7,018 nucleotides of DNA from Chitinispirillaceae bacterium (GCA_016932075.1 JAFGDP010000005.1:1-7018); one strand, 5' to 3'. Shown: positions 1 through 6,461, counted from the stretch's first letter. Numbers and translations: made by a program. Notes: generated by a model from the sequence alone, not told the origin.

Positions 1-1833
1 GGCGCCAAATTCAGGGGCGAGTTCGAGGAGCGGCTCAAAGCGGTGCTCAAGGAGGTCGTTGAGAGCGGGAACATCATACTGTTTATCGACGAACTCCACA
101 CCGTCGTCGGCGCCGGAGCCGCCGAGGGCGCCATGGACGCGGGCAACATGCTCAAGCCCATGCTGGCGCGCGGCGAACTCCACGCCATCGGCGCAACCAC
201 GCTTGACGAGTACCGCAAGCACATAGAAAAAGACAAGGCGCTGGAGCGCAGGTTCCAGACCGTGCTGGTGAGCCAGCCCACGGTCGAGGATACGATTTCG
301 ATTCTGCGCGGCCTGCGCGAACGCTACGAGGTTCACCACGGCGTCAAGATCCGCGACGGAGCGCTCGTTGCCGCGGCCGTGCTCTCGGACCGGTACATCA
401 GCGACCGTTTCCTCCCTGACAAGGCGATCGACCTCATCGACGAAGCGGCCGCGGGCCTGCGCACCGAGATGGACTCCAACCCGCGCGAGCTCGACGAGGT
501 CATGCGGCGTCAGATGCAGCTCGAAATCGAGATTGAGGGGCTGAAAAAGGAGAAGGACGACGCATCGCGGGAACGGCTGTCAAAGCTTTCGGCGGAGCTC
601 GCTGAAGTCAAGAACGACGCCGCCGCGCTCAAGGCGCGCTGGGATGCGGAAAAGGGAAAGGTCGGAAAACTGCAGGCCCTGCGGGAACAGCTCGAAAAGG
701 CACGCCACGAACTCGAACGCGCCGAGCGCGAGTACAACCTGAGCAGGGCCGCCGAACTGCGCCACGGCCGGTTACCGGAACTCGAACGAACGCTCAAAAA
801 AGCGGAAGAAACGCTCAAGTCCGCCCACAACGGCAAACGGCTCCTCAAGGAGGAGGTTGACGAAGAGGACGTGGCGGCCATCATAAGCCGCTGGACGCAC
901 ATACCGGTTGCAAAACTCGTGGGAGGCGAAAAGGAGAAACTGCTTCACCTTGACGCGCGCCTGCACGAGCGTGTGATAGGACAGGACGAGGCGGTCGACG
1001 CGGTGGCCGACGCGGTGCTGCGCGCCCGCGCGGGGCTCAAGGACCCGAACCGTCCCATAGGGAGCTTCATCTTCCTGGGGCCCACGGGCGTGGGCAAGAC
1101 CGAGCTGGCGCGCGCGCTCGCGTACAACCTATTCGATGACGAGCGGGCCATGGTGAGAATTGATATGTCGGAATATATGGAGAAGTTCGCGGTATCGCGG
1201 CTCGTAGGCGCGCCGCCGGGCTACGTCGGCTACGACGAGGGCGGGCAGCTCACCGAGGCGGTGCGGCGCAGGCCGTACGCGGTGGTGCTGTTTGACGAAA
1301 TAGAAAAGGCGCACCCTGACGTGTTCAACATACTCCTGCAGATCCTTGACGACGGCCGCGTCACGGATTCGCAGGGACGGACCGTGAATTTCAAGAACAC
1401 GATCATCATCATGACCTCGAACATCGGGTCCCAGTACTTCTCCGAACGTGGGGTCGACGATAAAACCAGATCGACCGTGCTTTCAGAGCTTAGAAAGCAC
1501 TTCAAACCGGAGTTCCTGAACCGGGTAGACGAGGTCGTGGTGTTCCACGCGCTTGATAAAGAGCACATCAAAAAGATCGTTGCCATCCAGCTTGCCCGTT
1601 TTGCCGAGCGGCTCGCGGCGCAGGGCATATCGTTCAACGCCGACGATTCGGCGGAGAAACTGATCGCGGAAAAAGGCTATGATCCCGTGTACGGGGCAAG
1701 ACCTTTAAAAAGAGTAATTCAAAAGGAGCTTGAGACGAATCTTTCAAGAAAAATTATCGCGGGGGAGATCAAAGAAGGAAGTAAAATCAGAATAAAAACG
1801 AAAAATGACGAGATAGTATTTGAAATAAAATAA
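1..1833 (+). CDS. clpB: ATP-dependent disaggregase ClpB, 3' part (5' end outside window)
   Basis: This is the Hsp100 AAA+ disaggregase that works with DnaK to pull proteins out of aggregates in the cytoplasm. The frame is open from base 1, leaving 610 residues. Full ClpB is about 860, so roughly 250 N-terminal residues, including the D1 Walker A, lie outside. Visible in order: D1 pore-loop region (KFRGEFEER, residues 3-11); D1 Walker B (ILFIDE, 26-31); sensor GATT (64-67) and paired arginine fingers R83/R84; a full-length coiled-coil middle domain (about 155-275), which separates ClpB from ClpA or ClpX; D2 Walker A GPTGVGKT (360-367); D2 pore loop YVGY (408-411); Walker B with D432/E433; sensor-1 N474; arginine finger R508; sensor-2 GARPLKR around R567. 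All key residues present are intact. ClpB family assignment is certain. The last 40 or so codons are clearly more AT-rich than the rest. The neighbour downstream is convergent, so there is no operon partner in view. Confidence 0.97.
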   Translation, partial: GAKFRGEFEERLKAVLKEVVESGNIILFIDELHTVVGAGAAEGAMDAGNMLKPMLARGELHAIGATTLDEYRKHIEKDKALERRFQTVLVSQPTVEDTISILRGLRERYEVHHGVKIRDGALVAAAVLSDRYISDRFLPDKAIDLIDEAAAGLRTEMDSNPRELDEVMRRQMQLEIEIEGLKKEKDDASRERLSKLSAELAEVKNDAAALKARWDAEKGKVGKLQALREQLEKARHELERAEREYNLSRAAELRHGRLPELERTLKKAEETLKSAHNGKRLLKEEVDEEDVAAIISRWTHIPVAKLVGGEKEKLLHLDARLHERVIGQDEAVDAVADAVLRARAGLKDPNRPIGSFIFLGPTGVGKTELARALAYNLFDDERAMVRIDMSEYMEKFAVSRLVGAPPGYVGYDEGGQLTEAVRRRPYAVVLFDEIEKAHPDVFNILLQILDDGRVTDSQGRTVNFKNTIIIMTSNIGSQYFSERGVDDKTRSTVLSELRKHFKPEFLNRVDEVVVFHALDKEHIKKIVAIQLARFAERLAAQGISFNADDSAEKLIAEKGYDPVYGARPLKRVIQKELETNLSRKIIAGEIKEGSKIRIKTKNDEIVFEIK

Positions 1834-1839
1834 ATATCA

Positions 1840-1960
1840 TTCGGGCGTGCCCCCGCCGGAGGCGGGGTCGGCGTTCTCCGGGCTCTCGCTATCGCGAGCC
1901 GGTCCGAATCTACCCTCGGGCAGATTCGGACTGCTGCGCACCCTCCGCATGCCTCACGCA
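1840..1960. repeat. Hairpin-rich intergenic block, possible dispersed repeat element
   Basis: This GC-rich block holds three consecutive stem-loops. The first is a 7-bp perfect stem at 1851-1857/1861-1867 with a 3-base loop. The second is an imperfect stem within 1881-1900 (3 plus 4 bp with a 2-base bulge). The third is a 10-bp perfect stem at 1902-1911/1922-1931 with a 10-base loop. The composition differs sharply from the AT-rich end of clpB just before it. The array of unrelated hairpins in one intergenic space is typical of dispersed palindromic intergenic elements, but no second copy exists in this window, so the repeat nature is inferred. The first stem could also act as a clpB terminator, although no T-run follows it. 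A reading frame crosses the block on the minus strand but looks like a by-product of its GC-richness. Confidence 0.5.
1902..1931. repeat. Perfect 10-bp inverted repeat (stem-loop)
   Basis: GTCCGAATCT at 1902-1911 is the exact reverse complement of AGATTCGGAC at 1922-1931. The 10-base loop can itself form a short CC/GG pairing. There is no T-run on either side, so it is not a classic intrinsic terminator. It lies between two convergent genes and could still block read-through or stabilise transcript ends. Confidence 0.7.
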
Positions 1961-1968
1961 AATTAAAA

Positions 1969-2005
1969 TCATCTCAGGATAAACATCTTTGCTGGTGAAG
2001 TAATC
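1969..2005 (-). pseudogene. Remnant resembling the 3' end of a FlgD/sorting-domain gene
   Basis: Directly after the stop of the ATPase gene, the minus strand carries a stretch that nearly matches the last codons of the small secreted-protein gene at 3505-3828. Plus-strand bases 1974-1988 equal 3510-3524 (15 bases), and 1989-1995 equal 3527-3533 (7 bases). The only difference across the match is a 2-base gap. Read on the minus strand it gives KMFILR then a stop, against KMFILK then a stop in the intact gene. Only about a dozen codons are recognisable, and no body of a gene is attached, because the ATPase coding sequence begins at once. The similarity is seen directly. Calling it a gene remnant is inference; an independently conserved sorting-tail motif is the alternative. 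Confidence 0.45.
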
Positions 2006-2007
2006 GG

Positions 2008-3315
2008 TCAGGAGCCGCTCCGCGTGGCGCTGCCCGCCCAGTACAGCGGCAGGAATTCCAAGCCGTCCGGCGTAACGGTCATGCGCGGGTCCGACGAAAA
2101 GACCAGCCCGCGGGGACAGTTTTTGTAGGTGTCAAGCATGAGGTGAAGGCTCTTCAGCCTGCCGGAGACTGCACTCTTTATTTCGACAGGAACAACCGCC
2201 CCGCCGATGACCGCAACGTAATCGACTTCGGCGGAGGAGCTCTTTGCCGGCCGCGACCAGTAATACAGGCTCCCCTTCTGCGATACCATCATTTCCTGTC
2301 CCGCGAACTGCTCAGCCATGGCCCCTTTGTAGATTTTCAGAAGATCGGCGTTGGGATATTCAACTTCGACGGGCATGGCGCACAGGAACCGCATGACGCC
2401 GATGTCGACCAGAACGGCCTTGAAGATCTTTGCCGACGCGGAAGCGCCGAGCGGAAGTCCGGATGGATCGACGGAACGTACCGGCGACGCGATTTTCGCA
2501 AGGCACAGGAGCTCAAACGCCTTTTTAATGGTCGGGTTGGAGTAGCCTTCGGCAAGCGACGCGTATTTGAGCTGCCGCGAGACATTTTTTGAAATTGATG
2601 CGAGAACGCTCTGCAGGCACAGCTTATCCACCCGCGGGGAATATTTCGCAAAATCAAGCTTCAGCGTTTCGCAGATCCCCTCCTGTATGGAGAATGCCTC
2701 CCTTATGGAGCCGGCGTCCGCGCAGGCTTTCACGGCCTGGGGCATGCCTCCGACAAAGAAATATCTTCGCAGTTCGTCCATGAGCAGCGTATGCAGAGAT
2801 TCGGGGAGCTGCGCAGGTTTTCCCAGCACTATTTCAGCCGCCTCCTGTCTGCCGAGGGCCGAGAGATATTCGGCGAAGGTGAGGGGATACATGGTAAGAA
2901 ATTCAACGCGGCCCACGGGAAATGAAATATCGCGCATGGCGAATTCCAGGAGCGACCCTGCCGCGATAACATGCAAGTCGGGCAGTTCCTCATTAAAATA
3001 GCGGAGCGACATGATCGCTCGCGGGCATGCCTGGATTTCGTCTAAAACGAGAAGCGTTCTTTCCGGGCTTATCTTCCTGCCGAGCATTACTTCGAGTTCC
3101 GAGACCATGCGTCTCGCGTCGAGATCGCCGGAAAAAACCGCGTGAAGACTCTGATTGCGCTCCAGGTCGCAATAAGCGACATCACTGTAATTCTGGCTTC
3201 CGAACTGCTTTATGGAATAGGTCTTGCCTACCTGCCTCGCTCCGCGGAGAATCAGAGGCTTGCGTCCCTTGTTATGCTTCCATTTCAATAATTCGTCTTC
3301 AATGTGTCTTTTCAT
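2008..3315 (-). CDS. AAA ATPase with DUF4143 C-terminal region (ATP-binding protein)
   Basis: This 435-residue protein belongs to the AAA_14/DUF4143 family, ATPases that are abundant and patchily distributed in bacteria and archaea and whose cellular role is unsettled. The N-terminal half has Walker A GARQVGKT (25-32), Walker B LLVLDE with D92/E93, and the family's AAGSLLEFA segment (118-126). The C-terminal half has the DUF4143 layout and ends in a nuclease-like pattern: E363 and D365 in EVDYV, then E378 and K380 in PVEIK. This resembles the PD-(D/E)XK arrangement seen in this family. Length is normal for the family (about 380-450), and no frameshift is visible. The ATG at 3313-3315 gives the usual family N-terminus, though the ribosome site before it is weak. 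It converges on clpB, stands alone, and is preceded by a very AT-rich leader. Its 3' end abuts a sorting-domain remnant. Family membership is secure; function is not. Confidence 0.93.
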   Translation of the reverse strand: MKRHIEDELLKWKHNKGRKPLILRGARQVGKTYSIKQFGSQNYSDVAYCDLERNQSLHAVFSGDLDARRMVSELEVMLGRKISPERTLLVLDEIQACPRAIMSLRYFNEELPDLHVIAAGSLLEFAMRDISFPVGRVEFLTMYPLTFAEYLSALGRQEAAEIVLGKPAQLPESLHTLLMDELRRYFFVGGMPQAVKACADAGSIREAFSIQEGICETLKLDFAKYSPRVDKLCLQSVLASISKNVSRQLKYASLAEGYSNPTIKKAFELLCLAKIASPVRSVDPSGLPLGASASAKIFKAVLVDIGVMRFLCAMPVEVEYPNADLLKIYKGAMAEQFAGQEMMVSQKGSLYYWSRPAKSSSAEVDYVAVIGGAVVPVEIKSAVSGRLKSLHLMLDTYKNCPRGLVFSSDPRMTVTPDGLEFLPLYWAGSATRSGS

Positions 3316-3504
3316 TTTTTAGGATTCTTTATTTTTCGATAACTAATTGTTTATAATAAAGATATATGTTTTTATTTAAAAATACAAGGCATTTATTTAA
3401 TAAATATTTTAATTATACAAGGCAAATACAATATAGAAATTTATAAAATACAATATTAAAATGCAAACATCGGGGAAAAGGCCGGTTTAACGCAAAAGTC
3501 GACT
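3316..3504. other. AT-rich intergenic leader between ATPase gene and small secreted-protein gene
   Basis: About 190 bases, strongly AT-rich from about 3316 to 3470, then closer to the neighbouring composition. It must hold the promoter of the minus-strand ATPase gene. A perfect TATAAT read on the minus strand lies at 3412-3417, but I find no good -35 box at standard spacing. The block also carries a pair of 10-base direct repeats (3382-3391 and 3415-3424) and a small inverted repeat (3391-3395/3401-3405). No gene is visible in it, and I see no clear terminator for the small secreted-protein gene that ends at 3505. Confidence 0.6.
3382..3424. repeat. Two 10-base direct repeats spaced 33 bp apart
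   Basis: ATACAAGGCA occurs at 3382-3391 and again at 3415-3424, a start-to-start distance of 33 bp or about three helical turns. On the minus strand this reads TGCCTTGTAT, and the copy further from the ATPase gene runs directly into the TATAAT at 3412-3417. The GG/CC pair stands out in otherwise almost pure A/T sequence. A regulator binding site upstream of the ATPase gene is possible; chance is not excluded. Confidence 0.4.
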
Positions 3505-3828
3505 TCACTTCAGGATAAACATCTTCTTGCTGGATACGAAGTCGCCGACTTTGAGGCGGTAAAAGTACGGGCCTGAAGCCATCGCTTCACCGCCGTCGGT
3601 CCTGCCGTCCCACAGGACCGCATACTCGCCAATCTTCTGCGGGCCGTTGACAAGCAGGCGGAGCAACCGTCCCTCTGCGTTAAAAATCGAAATCGGCAAT
3701 ATCGGCATACCACCCGCAATACTGTCCACCTCCCACTCCAGCACATACCCCTGCCCCGCCGCCATAGATATTGTCAATAAAATCCCCGCCGCGACCGCAA
3801 TCAGCCTTGCCTTCAGCCGTGGGAACAT
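3505..3828 (-). CDS. Small secreted protein: signal peptide plus a single FlgD-Ig/sorting-like domain
   Basis: The product has 107 residues. I chose the ATG at 3826-3828 because a perfect AGGAGG (3835-3840) lies 6 bases upstream. The ATG at 3864 would add 12 residues, lacks this support, and would place the Shine-Dalgarno inside the gene. Residues 1-25 form a signal peptide: basic start (R4, K6, R8), hydrophobic core about 9-22, probable cleavage after A24 or G25. Residues 41-107 match the FlgD Ig-like/type-A sorting domain style: FNAEGRLLRLLVNG, then WDGRTDGG (73-80), SGPYFYRLKVGDF (85-97) and the closing KKMFILK (101-107). In known families this domain is the C-terminal tail of much larger secreted proteins. 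Here almost nothing else is present. It follows the larger secreted-protein gene on the same strand but has its own promoter. It could be a real mini-protein or a decayed larger gene re-equipped with a leader; the clean promoter, ribosome site and leader favour an expressed gene. Confidence 0.85.
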   Translation of the reverse strand: MFPRLKARLIAVAAGILLTISMAAGQGYVLEWEVDSIAGGMPILPISIFNAEGRLLRLLVNGPQKIGEYAVLWDGRTDGGEAMASGPYFYRLKVGDFVSSKKMFILK

Positions 3829-3834
3829 TGGATG

Positions 3835-3840
3835 CCTCCT
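3835..3840 (-). promoter_or_regulatory. Shine-Dalgarno deciding the start of the small secreted-protein gene
   Basis: Read on the minus strand this is AGGAGG, a full anti-16S match, with a 6-base spacer to the ATG at 3826-3828. It fixes the start at the internal methionine rather than the one at 3864. Confidence 0.85.
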
Positions 3841-3889
3841 GAATGGGTTTTCTTTGAATATCACCTGAAGTTAATATAAATATGAATAT

Positions 3890-3918
3890 ATTTTAATGCC
3901 CAATCAGATAATTGTCAA
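3890..3918 (-). promoter_or_regulatory. Sigma-70-type promoter of the small secreted-protein gene
   Basis: On the minus strand a perfect -35 box TTGACA (3913-3918) is followed after 17 bases by TAAAAT (3890-3895), five of six matches to TATAAT. Transcription would start near 3883, leaving a leader of about 55 bases before the ATG at 3828. This is the best promoter in the window and suggests the gene is expressed independently of the larger secreted-protein gene upstream. Confidence 0.7.
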
Positions 3919-4037
3919 ATCTGAAAACTTGTGGAATGAAAGGTGATGTTGTCCGTTTTGTAAAATAATCTTAACTTTGATACTAAAAACGGAAATGAAA
4001 AGTGGGTTCTCCCCCGCTATCAATCGCGGCCTATTCT

Positions 4038-5762
4038 CTACCTCGCCATAAACTTCTCTGTAAATTTTTTCCCGCCGATTTTCGCCATTACAAGGTAGCA
4101 ACTCATAGTTCTCGTCTTCGGCCGCCAGAGTATGGCTTTTGAGGTAACACCGAGCAATTTGTCAACAACTCGGCCCGCGAGGTCGTAGAAATAGAGGTCT
4201 GCGGGTGTTGATGCCGTGCCGGCCGGCAGAACAATGGTGACGCCCGAAGAGAAAGCGTTGGAAAGGACGAAAATTCCTCTTGCAGCAACAGGTTTTTCGG
4301 CGCGGCCGGCGACGCCGACGGTCTGGTACTGATAGCCGAGAATAGTCATGTTGTTGTTGAACATCAGATACACCCGCCTGTTTGTCGTATCAAGGAGAAT
4401 GTTCTGAAGCTGGTTCTGCTTATGAACATCGTCGCGATATATAGCATTGAAGGCCGAGTCGGTCGCCCGGGGCCTCTGGTCTCCGACGTCAGCCGCAAAA
4501 ATCTCCGTAGATACATTACCCGGTAAAAATGTGTATGAAGAAAAGATTTCGAATGGAAAAGGAAATCCATTCGTGCATAAAATTTTTGCCTGAGAAAGTA
4601 AATTGCCGGTATTAAATGCATCTGAATAAGGCATGGCTGTAATTTTATTTGATTTTTTAAATAAAATATTGCGGACATCCAGATAGTGACCGTAAGTGTG
4701 TCCATACATTGGCGTTCTCATCCAGTCATAATTTTCATAATAATAATCTGTCGAAATATATAAATTATTATTCACTATGCCATGAAAATACGGCCGATGA
4801 TGATACATATAATACCTCTTGTAGTCTCCCCAGCCGAACGTTCCCACATAGGCAATACTGTCACGGACGGTAGGAAACGCTGTTGCAGACAAAGAAACCG
4901 CTAAAAATAAAATTTCATTATTATATGTCCGTATACCTAACAACGTGTCGTTTAGCGGTAACAGATCGTGAATATTTCCGAATCCTCCGTTAATTCTCAA
5001 AGAATTTACATATACAAGGCTGTTGCCGTTTATTCGATACATACGCACCGTGGTGTCCTGGGCAATGATTATATGGGTCTGATTAATGCAGTTCACCACT
5101 TTTCTTTTCCCGTACGCGTTCGAAACCCCGTAATTAATGAATACCGGTATCAAGGTCCGCACGGGTAGGGATCGTGCATCAGCTGAGTCTATATAGCCAA
5201 GGCGTTGTGGTTGTGCAGGATTGCCGACGCCGATTACCGTAAAGCTGTCCGCCGGTGCGGCGGTTTCCTTGAGTATGACCGTATTCATATTCAATGCCGA
5301 CCATCCGCCGGAATCGGCGGCAATCGTGAAATCGCTGAGTTTCTGAAACCGGACCACGTTTGTTGGTAGCGTATAATGAAAGGTGAACATCGCGCCCGAT
5401 GTGTCAGAAAAAAGTGAATCGTTGAGATTATATACGGCGACCCTATAACGATACCATGTATTGTATGATATCGCATTGTCAATCCATACGATGGTTTCGC
5501 CCGTCATTACAGGATCTGCGATAACCGTATCGCAAACTAAGCCGAACGCGGAAGAAAAGTTCAGTTCTCTGTATATCCTGTACCCCGTTTCGCAATCCGA
5601 TGAATCGGTTATCGTTATCTGTATGGCTCTGGATGTATCGCAGTCCCATGTTGAAACTCCGATTCTAGGGGCCCTGAATATCTGTGCGTTTACGGTACCT
5701 GCCGCAATTAAGGAATACATAATAATGGGAAGAACATACATGATCAGAAGATGCCTTTTCAT
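4038..5762 (-). CDS. Large secreted protein with FN3-like domain and C-terminal sorting-like domain
   Basis: The product has 574 residues and I do not recognise it as a named protein. Residues 1-26 are a signal peptide with a good cleavage site (VNA, then Q27). Residues about 30-130 look like a fibronectin type III domain: a DSSDCETGYRIYRE strand pair and, near its end, NTWYRYRVAVYN followed by DSLFSDT. The centre (about 135-480) is beta-rich, Tyr/Asn-rich and has repeated strand-turn patterns that could form a beta-propeller, though I cannot count blades. Residues about 495-574 resemble a type-A/FlgD-like sorting domain: ADLYFYDLAGRVVDKLL, a W about 10 residues later, and a basic end GKKFTEKFMAR. 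The usual PNP motif at the head of such domains is missing. The start at 5760-5762 has a modest AGGGA ribosome site. It is likely exported and surface-bound or released, with an adhesive or scaffold role inferred from FN3 only. No catalytic motif is evident. Confidence 0.85.
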   Translation of the reverse strand: MKRHLLIMYVLPIIMYSLIAAGTVNAQIFRAPRIGVSTWDCDTSRAIQITITDSSDCETGYRIYRELNFSSAFGLVCDTVIADPVMTGETIVWIDNAISYNTWYRYRVAVYNLNDSLFSDTSGAMFTFHYTLPTNVVRFQKLSDFTIAADSGGWSALNMNTVILKETAAPADSFTVIGVGNPAQPQRLGYIDSADARSLPVRTLIPVFINYGVSNAYGKRKVVNCINQTHIIIAQDTTVRMYRINGNSLVYVNSLRINGGFGNIHDLLPLNDTLLGIRTYNNEILFLAVSLSATAFPTVRDSIAYVGTFGWGDYKRYYMYHHRPYFHGIVNNNLYISTDYYYENYDWMRTPMYGHTYGHYLDVRNILFKKSNKITAMPYSDAFNTGNLLSQAKILCTNGFPFPFEIFSSYTFLPGNVSTEIFAADVGDQRPRATDSAFNAIYRDDVHKQNQLQNILLDTTNRRVYLMFNNNMTILGYQYQTVGVAGRAEKPVAARGIFVLSNAFSSGVTIVLPAGTASTPADLYFYDLAGRVVDKLLGVTSKAILWRPKTRTMSCYLVMAKIGGKKFTEKFMAR

Positions 5763-5803
5763 GGTAGTCCCTGTAACGGCAGTTTCATAATAAATATAAC
5801 CAT

Positions 5804-5833
5804 AAAATATGAAAAAGTCATCTTTTTTTTCAA
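5804..5833 (-). promoter_or_regulatory. Possible promoter of the large secreted-protein gene
   Basis: On the minus strand TTGAAA (5828-5833) is followed after 18 bases by TATTTT (5804-5809). Each box matches the consensus at most positions, and the leader to the ATG at 5762 would be about 35 bases. The surrounding sequence is AT-rich, so chance matches are likely; this is a suggestion only. Confidence 0.35.
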
Positions 5834-6175
5834 TCCGTAAAGAATTCGTTTCTCTGCAGGAAATGCCCTTATTAACCTAGAACCCTCCATTTAAACCAAA
5901 AAAAATAGGAATCCCGCTCAAGTTGCCTGCTTCTTTGGATGATATGCTTCATTTTTCCTTTGTCTGTCAGATAAAATAGCCGTCAAATTCGCTTCTGAGA
6001 CCATACAATATCCTCTTGATGCATGATTCGTATGGTTTCCCGGTTTTTGCAGAAATCTCTCCCATTAATATTTTATTGTCAAGTATTCCTTTTCTGTTAT
6101 CCCGAAGGCAAAGGACAACCCCCTCCCGTCAACTCAAATCGTGCAACCTCAATGATCTGCACGGCACCGCCGCCG
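5834..6175. other. Intergenic stretch without a convincing gene
   Basis: This lies between the divergent secreted-protein gene and the hicAB promoter. Plus-strand frames opening at 6016 and 6023 cross it but give unlikely protein (proline-rich, no domain), and the second only runs into hicA because the frame happens to stay open. On the minus strand a short frame from ATG 6065 to a stop at 5967 would encode 32 residues beginning MGEISAKTGKPYESC, with open sequence further upstream to 6131. Another short frame (6004-5918) would encode 28. Neither has a ribosome site or a family I know. They may be leftovers of a decayed gene. No RNA gene, terminator or repeat is evident. Confidence 0.5.
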
Positions 6176-6204
6176 TTGATTTCCTTTCACGGAAATGGTA
6201 TATT
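6176..6204 (+). promoter_or_regulatory. Promoter of the hicAB operon
   Basis: TTGATT (6176-6181) and TATATT (6199-6204) are separated by exactly 17 bases and match the sigma-70 consensus at four and five of six positions. Transcription would start near 6211, about 40 bases before the hicA ATG at 6251. This placement argues against the longer frame that opens at 6023, since that start lies upstream of the promoter. Confidence 0.65.
6179..6196 (+). promoter_or_regulatory. Inverted repeat between -35 and -10: candidate hicAB operator
   Basis: ATTTCC (6179-6184) and GGAAAT (6191-6196) are perfect complements around a 6-base centre and fill the promoter spacer. A dimeric repressor bound here would block RNA polymerase. 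HicB antitoxins are known to autorepress their operons, and this HicB has a ribbon-helix-helix-like C-terminus, so it is the natural candidate. The binding itself is inference. Confidence 0.5.
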
Positions 6205-6250
6205 TATTATATACAAATATTCACTGCGTCATTTACCCGAAGAACTCCTT

Positions 6251-6451
6251 ATGAGCCGGTACGGCAATATTACGTATCATGATCTTGCGGCGCTGGCAAA
6301 GGAATCCGGTTTCCGGAAAATACGGCAGCAGGGCACGAGCCACGCTGTTTTCACGAACGGAACAAAGATCGTGGTCATTCCGATGCACAAGGGAAAGACC
6401 ATAGGAAAAGGGCTAGCGATCAAGATAATCAAACAGATTAAAACCGCCTGA
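6251..6451 (+). CDS. hicA: HicA-family toxin (mRNA interferase)
   Basis: HicA toxins are small double-stranded-RNA-binding-fold proteins that cleave mRNA and stop growth until neutralised by HicB. The product has 66 residues, a normal HicA size. The segment ITYHDLAALAKESGFRKIRQ is the typical first helix and strand. GTSHAVF carries the expected catalytic histidine, H31, in the Gly-Ser/Thr-His setting. VVIPMHKGKTIGKGLAIKI is the conserved family tail. I start at ATG 6251 because the family N-terminus fits, the promoter lies just upstream, and the 76 residues that a start at 6023 would add are not HicA-like. The ribosome site before this ATG is poor, which would keep toxin output low. The gene lies 16 bases upstream of hicB in toxin-first order, the usual hicAB arrangement. 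Confidence 0.9.
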   Translation: MSRYGNITYHDLAALAKESGFRKIRQQGTSHAVFTNGTKIVVIPMHKGKTIGKGLAIKIIKQIKTA

Positions 6452-6456
6452 AGGCC

Positions 6457-6461
6457 GGAGG
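6457..6461 (+). promoter_or_regulatory. Strong Shine-Dalgarno of hicB
   Basis: GGAGG, extended to GGAGGTGA, sits 6 bases before the hicB ATG at 6468. It is much stronger than the site before hicA on the same transcript, which fits the need for antitoxin excess. Confidence 0.8.

Noticed and set aside
510..1637. Serine- and arginine-rich minus-strand frames opposite clpB
   Set aside because: Typical antisense by-products of GC-rich coding sequence; clpB covers the region.
1851..1867. 7-bp hairpin as the clpB intrinsic terminator
   Set aside because: No T-run follows the stem; it is better treated as part of the hairpin block.
1719..1961. 80-residue minus-strand frame over the clpB end and hairpin block
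   Set aside because: It crosses known coding DNA and a palindromic block, and has no domain and no ribosome site.
2143..3001. Plus-strand frames opposite the ATPase gene
   Set aside because: They are antisense to a clear full-length AAA/DUF4143 gene and show no recognisable domain.
3829..3864. Longer N-terminus of the small secreted protein from ATG 3864
   Set aside because: The perfect AGGAGG at 3835-3840 points to the ATG at 3828, which also gives a standard signal peptide.
3953..3992. CCGTTTT/AAAACGG inverted repeat upstream of the small-gene promoter
   Set aside because: Seven-base arms, mostly A/T, with 26 bases between; easily chance in this AT-rich region.
4014..4029. Hairpin CCGC/GCGG after the large secreted-protein gene as a terminator
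   Set aside because: Only a 4-bp stem with an 8-base loop and no proper T-run on the minus strand.
6023..6250. Upstream extension of hicA giving a 142-residue protein
   Set aside because: The added residues are unlike HicA, the start lies upstream of the best promoter, and the family length fits a start at 6251.
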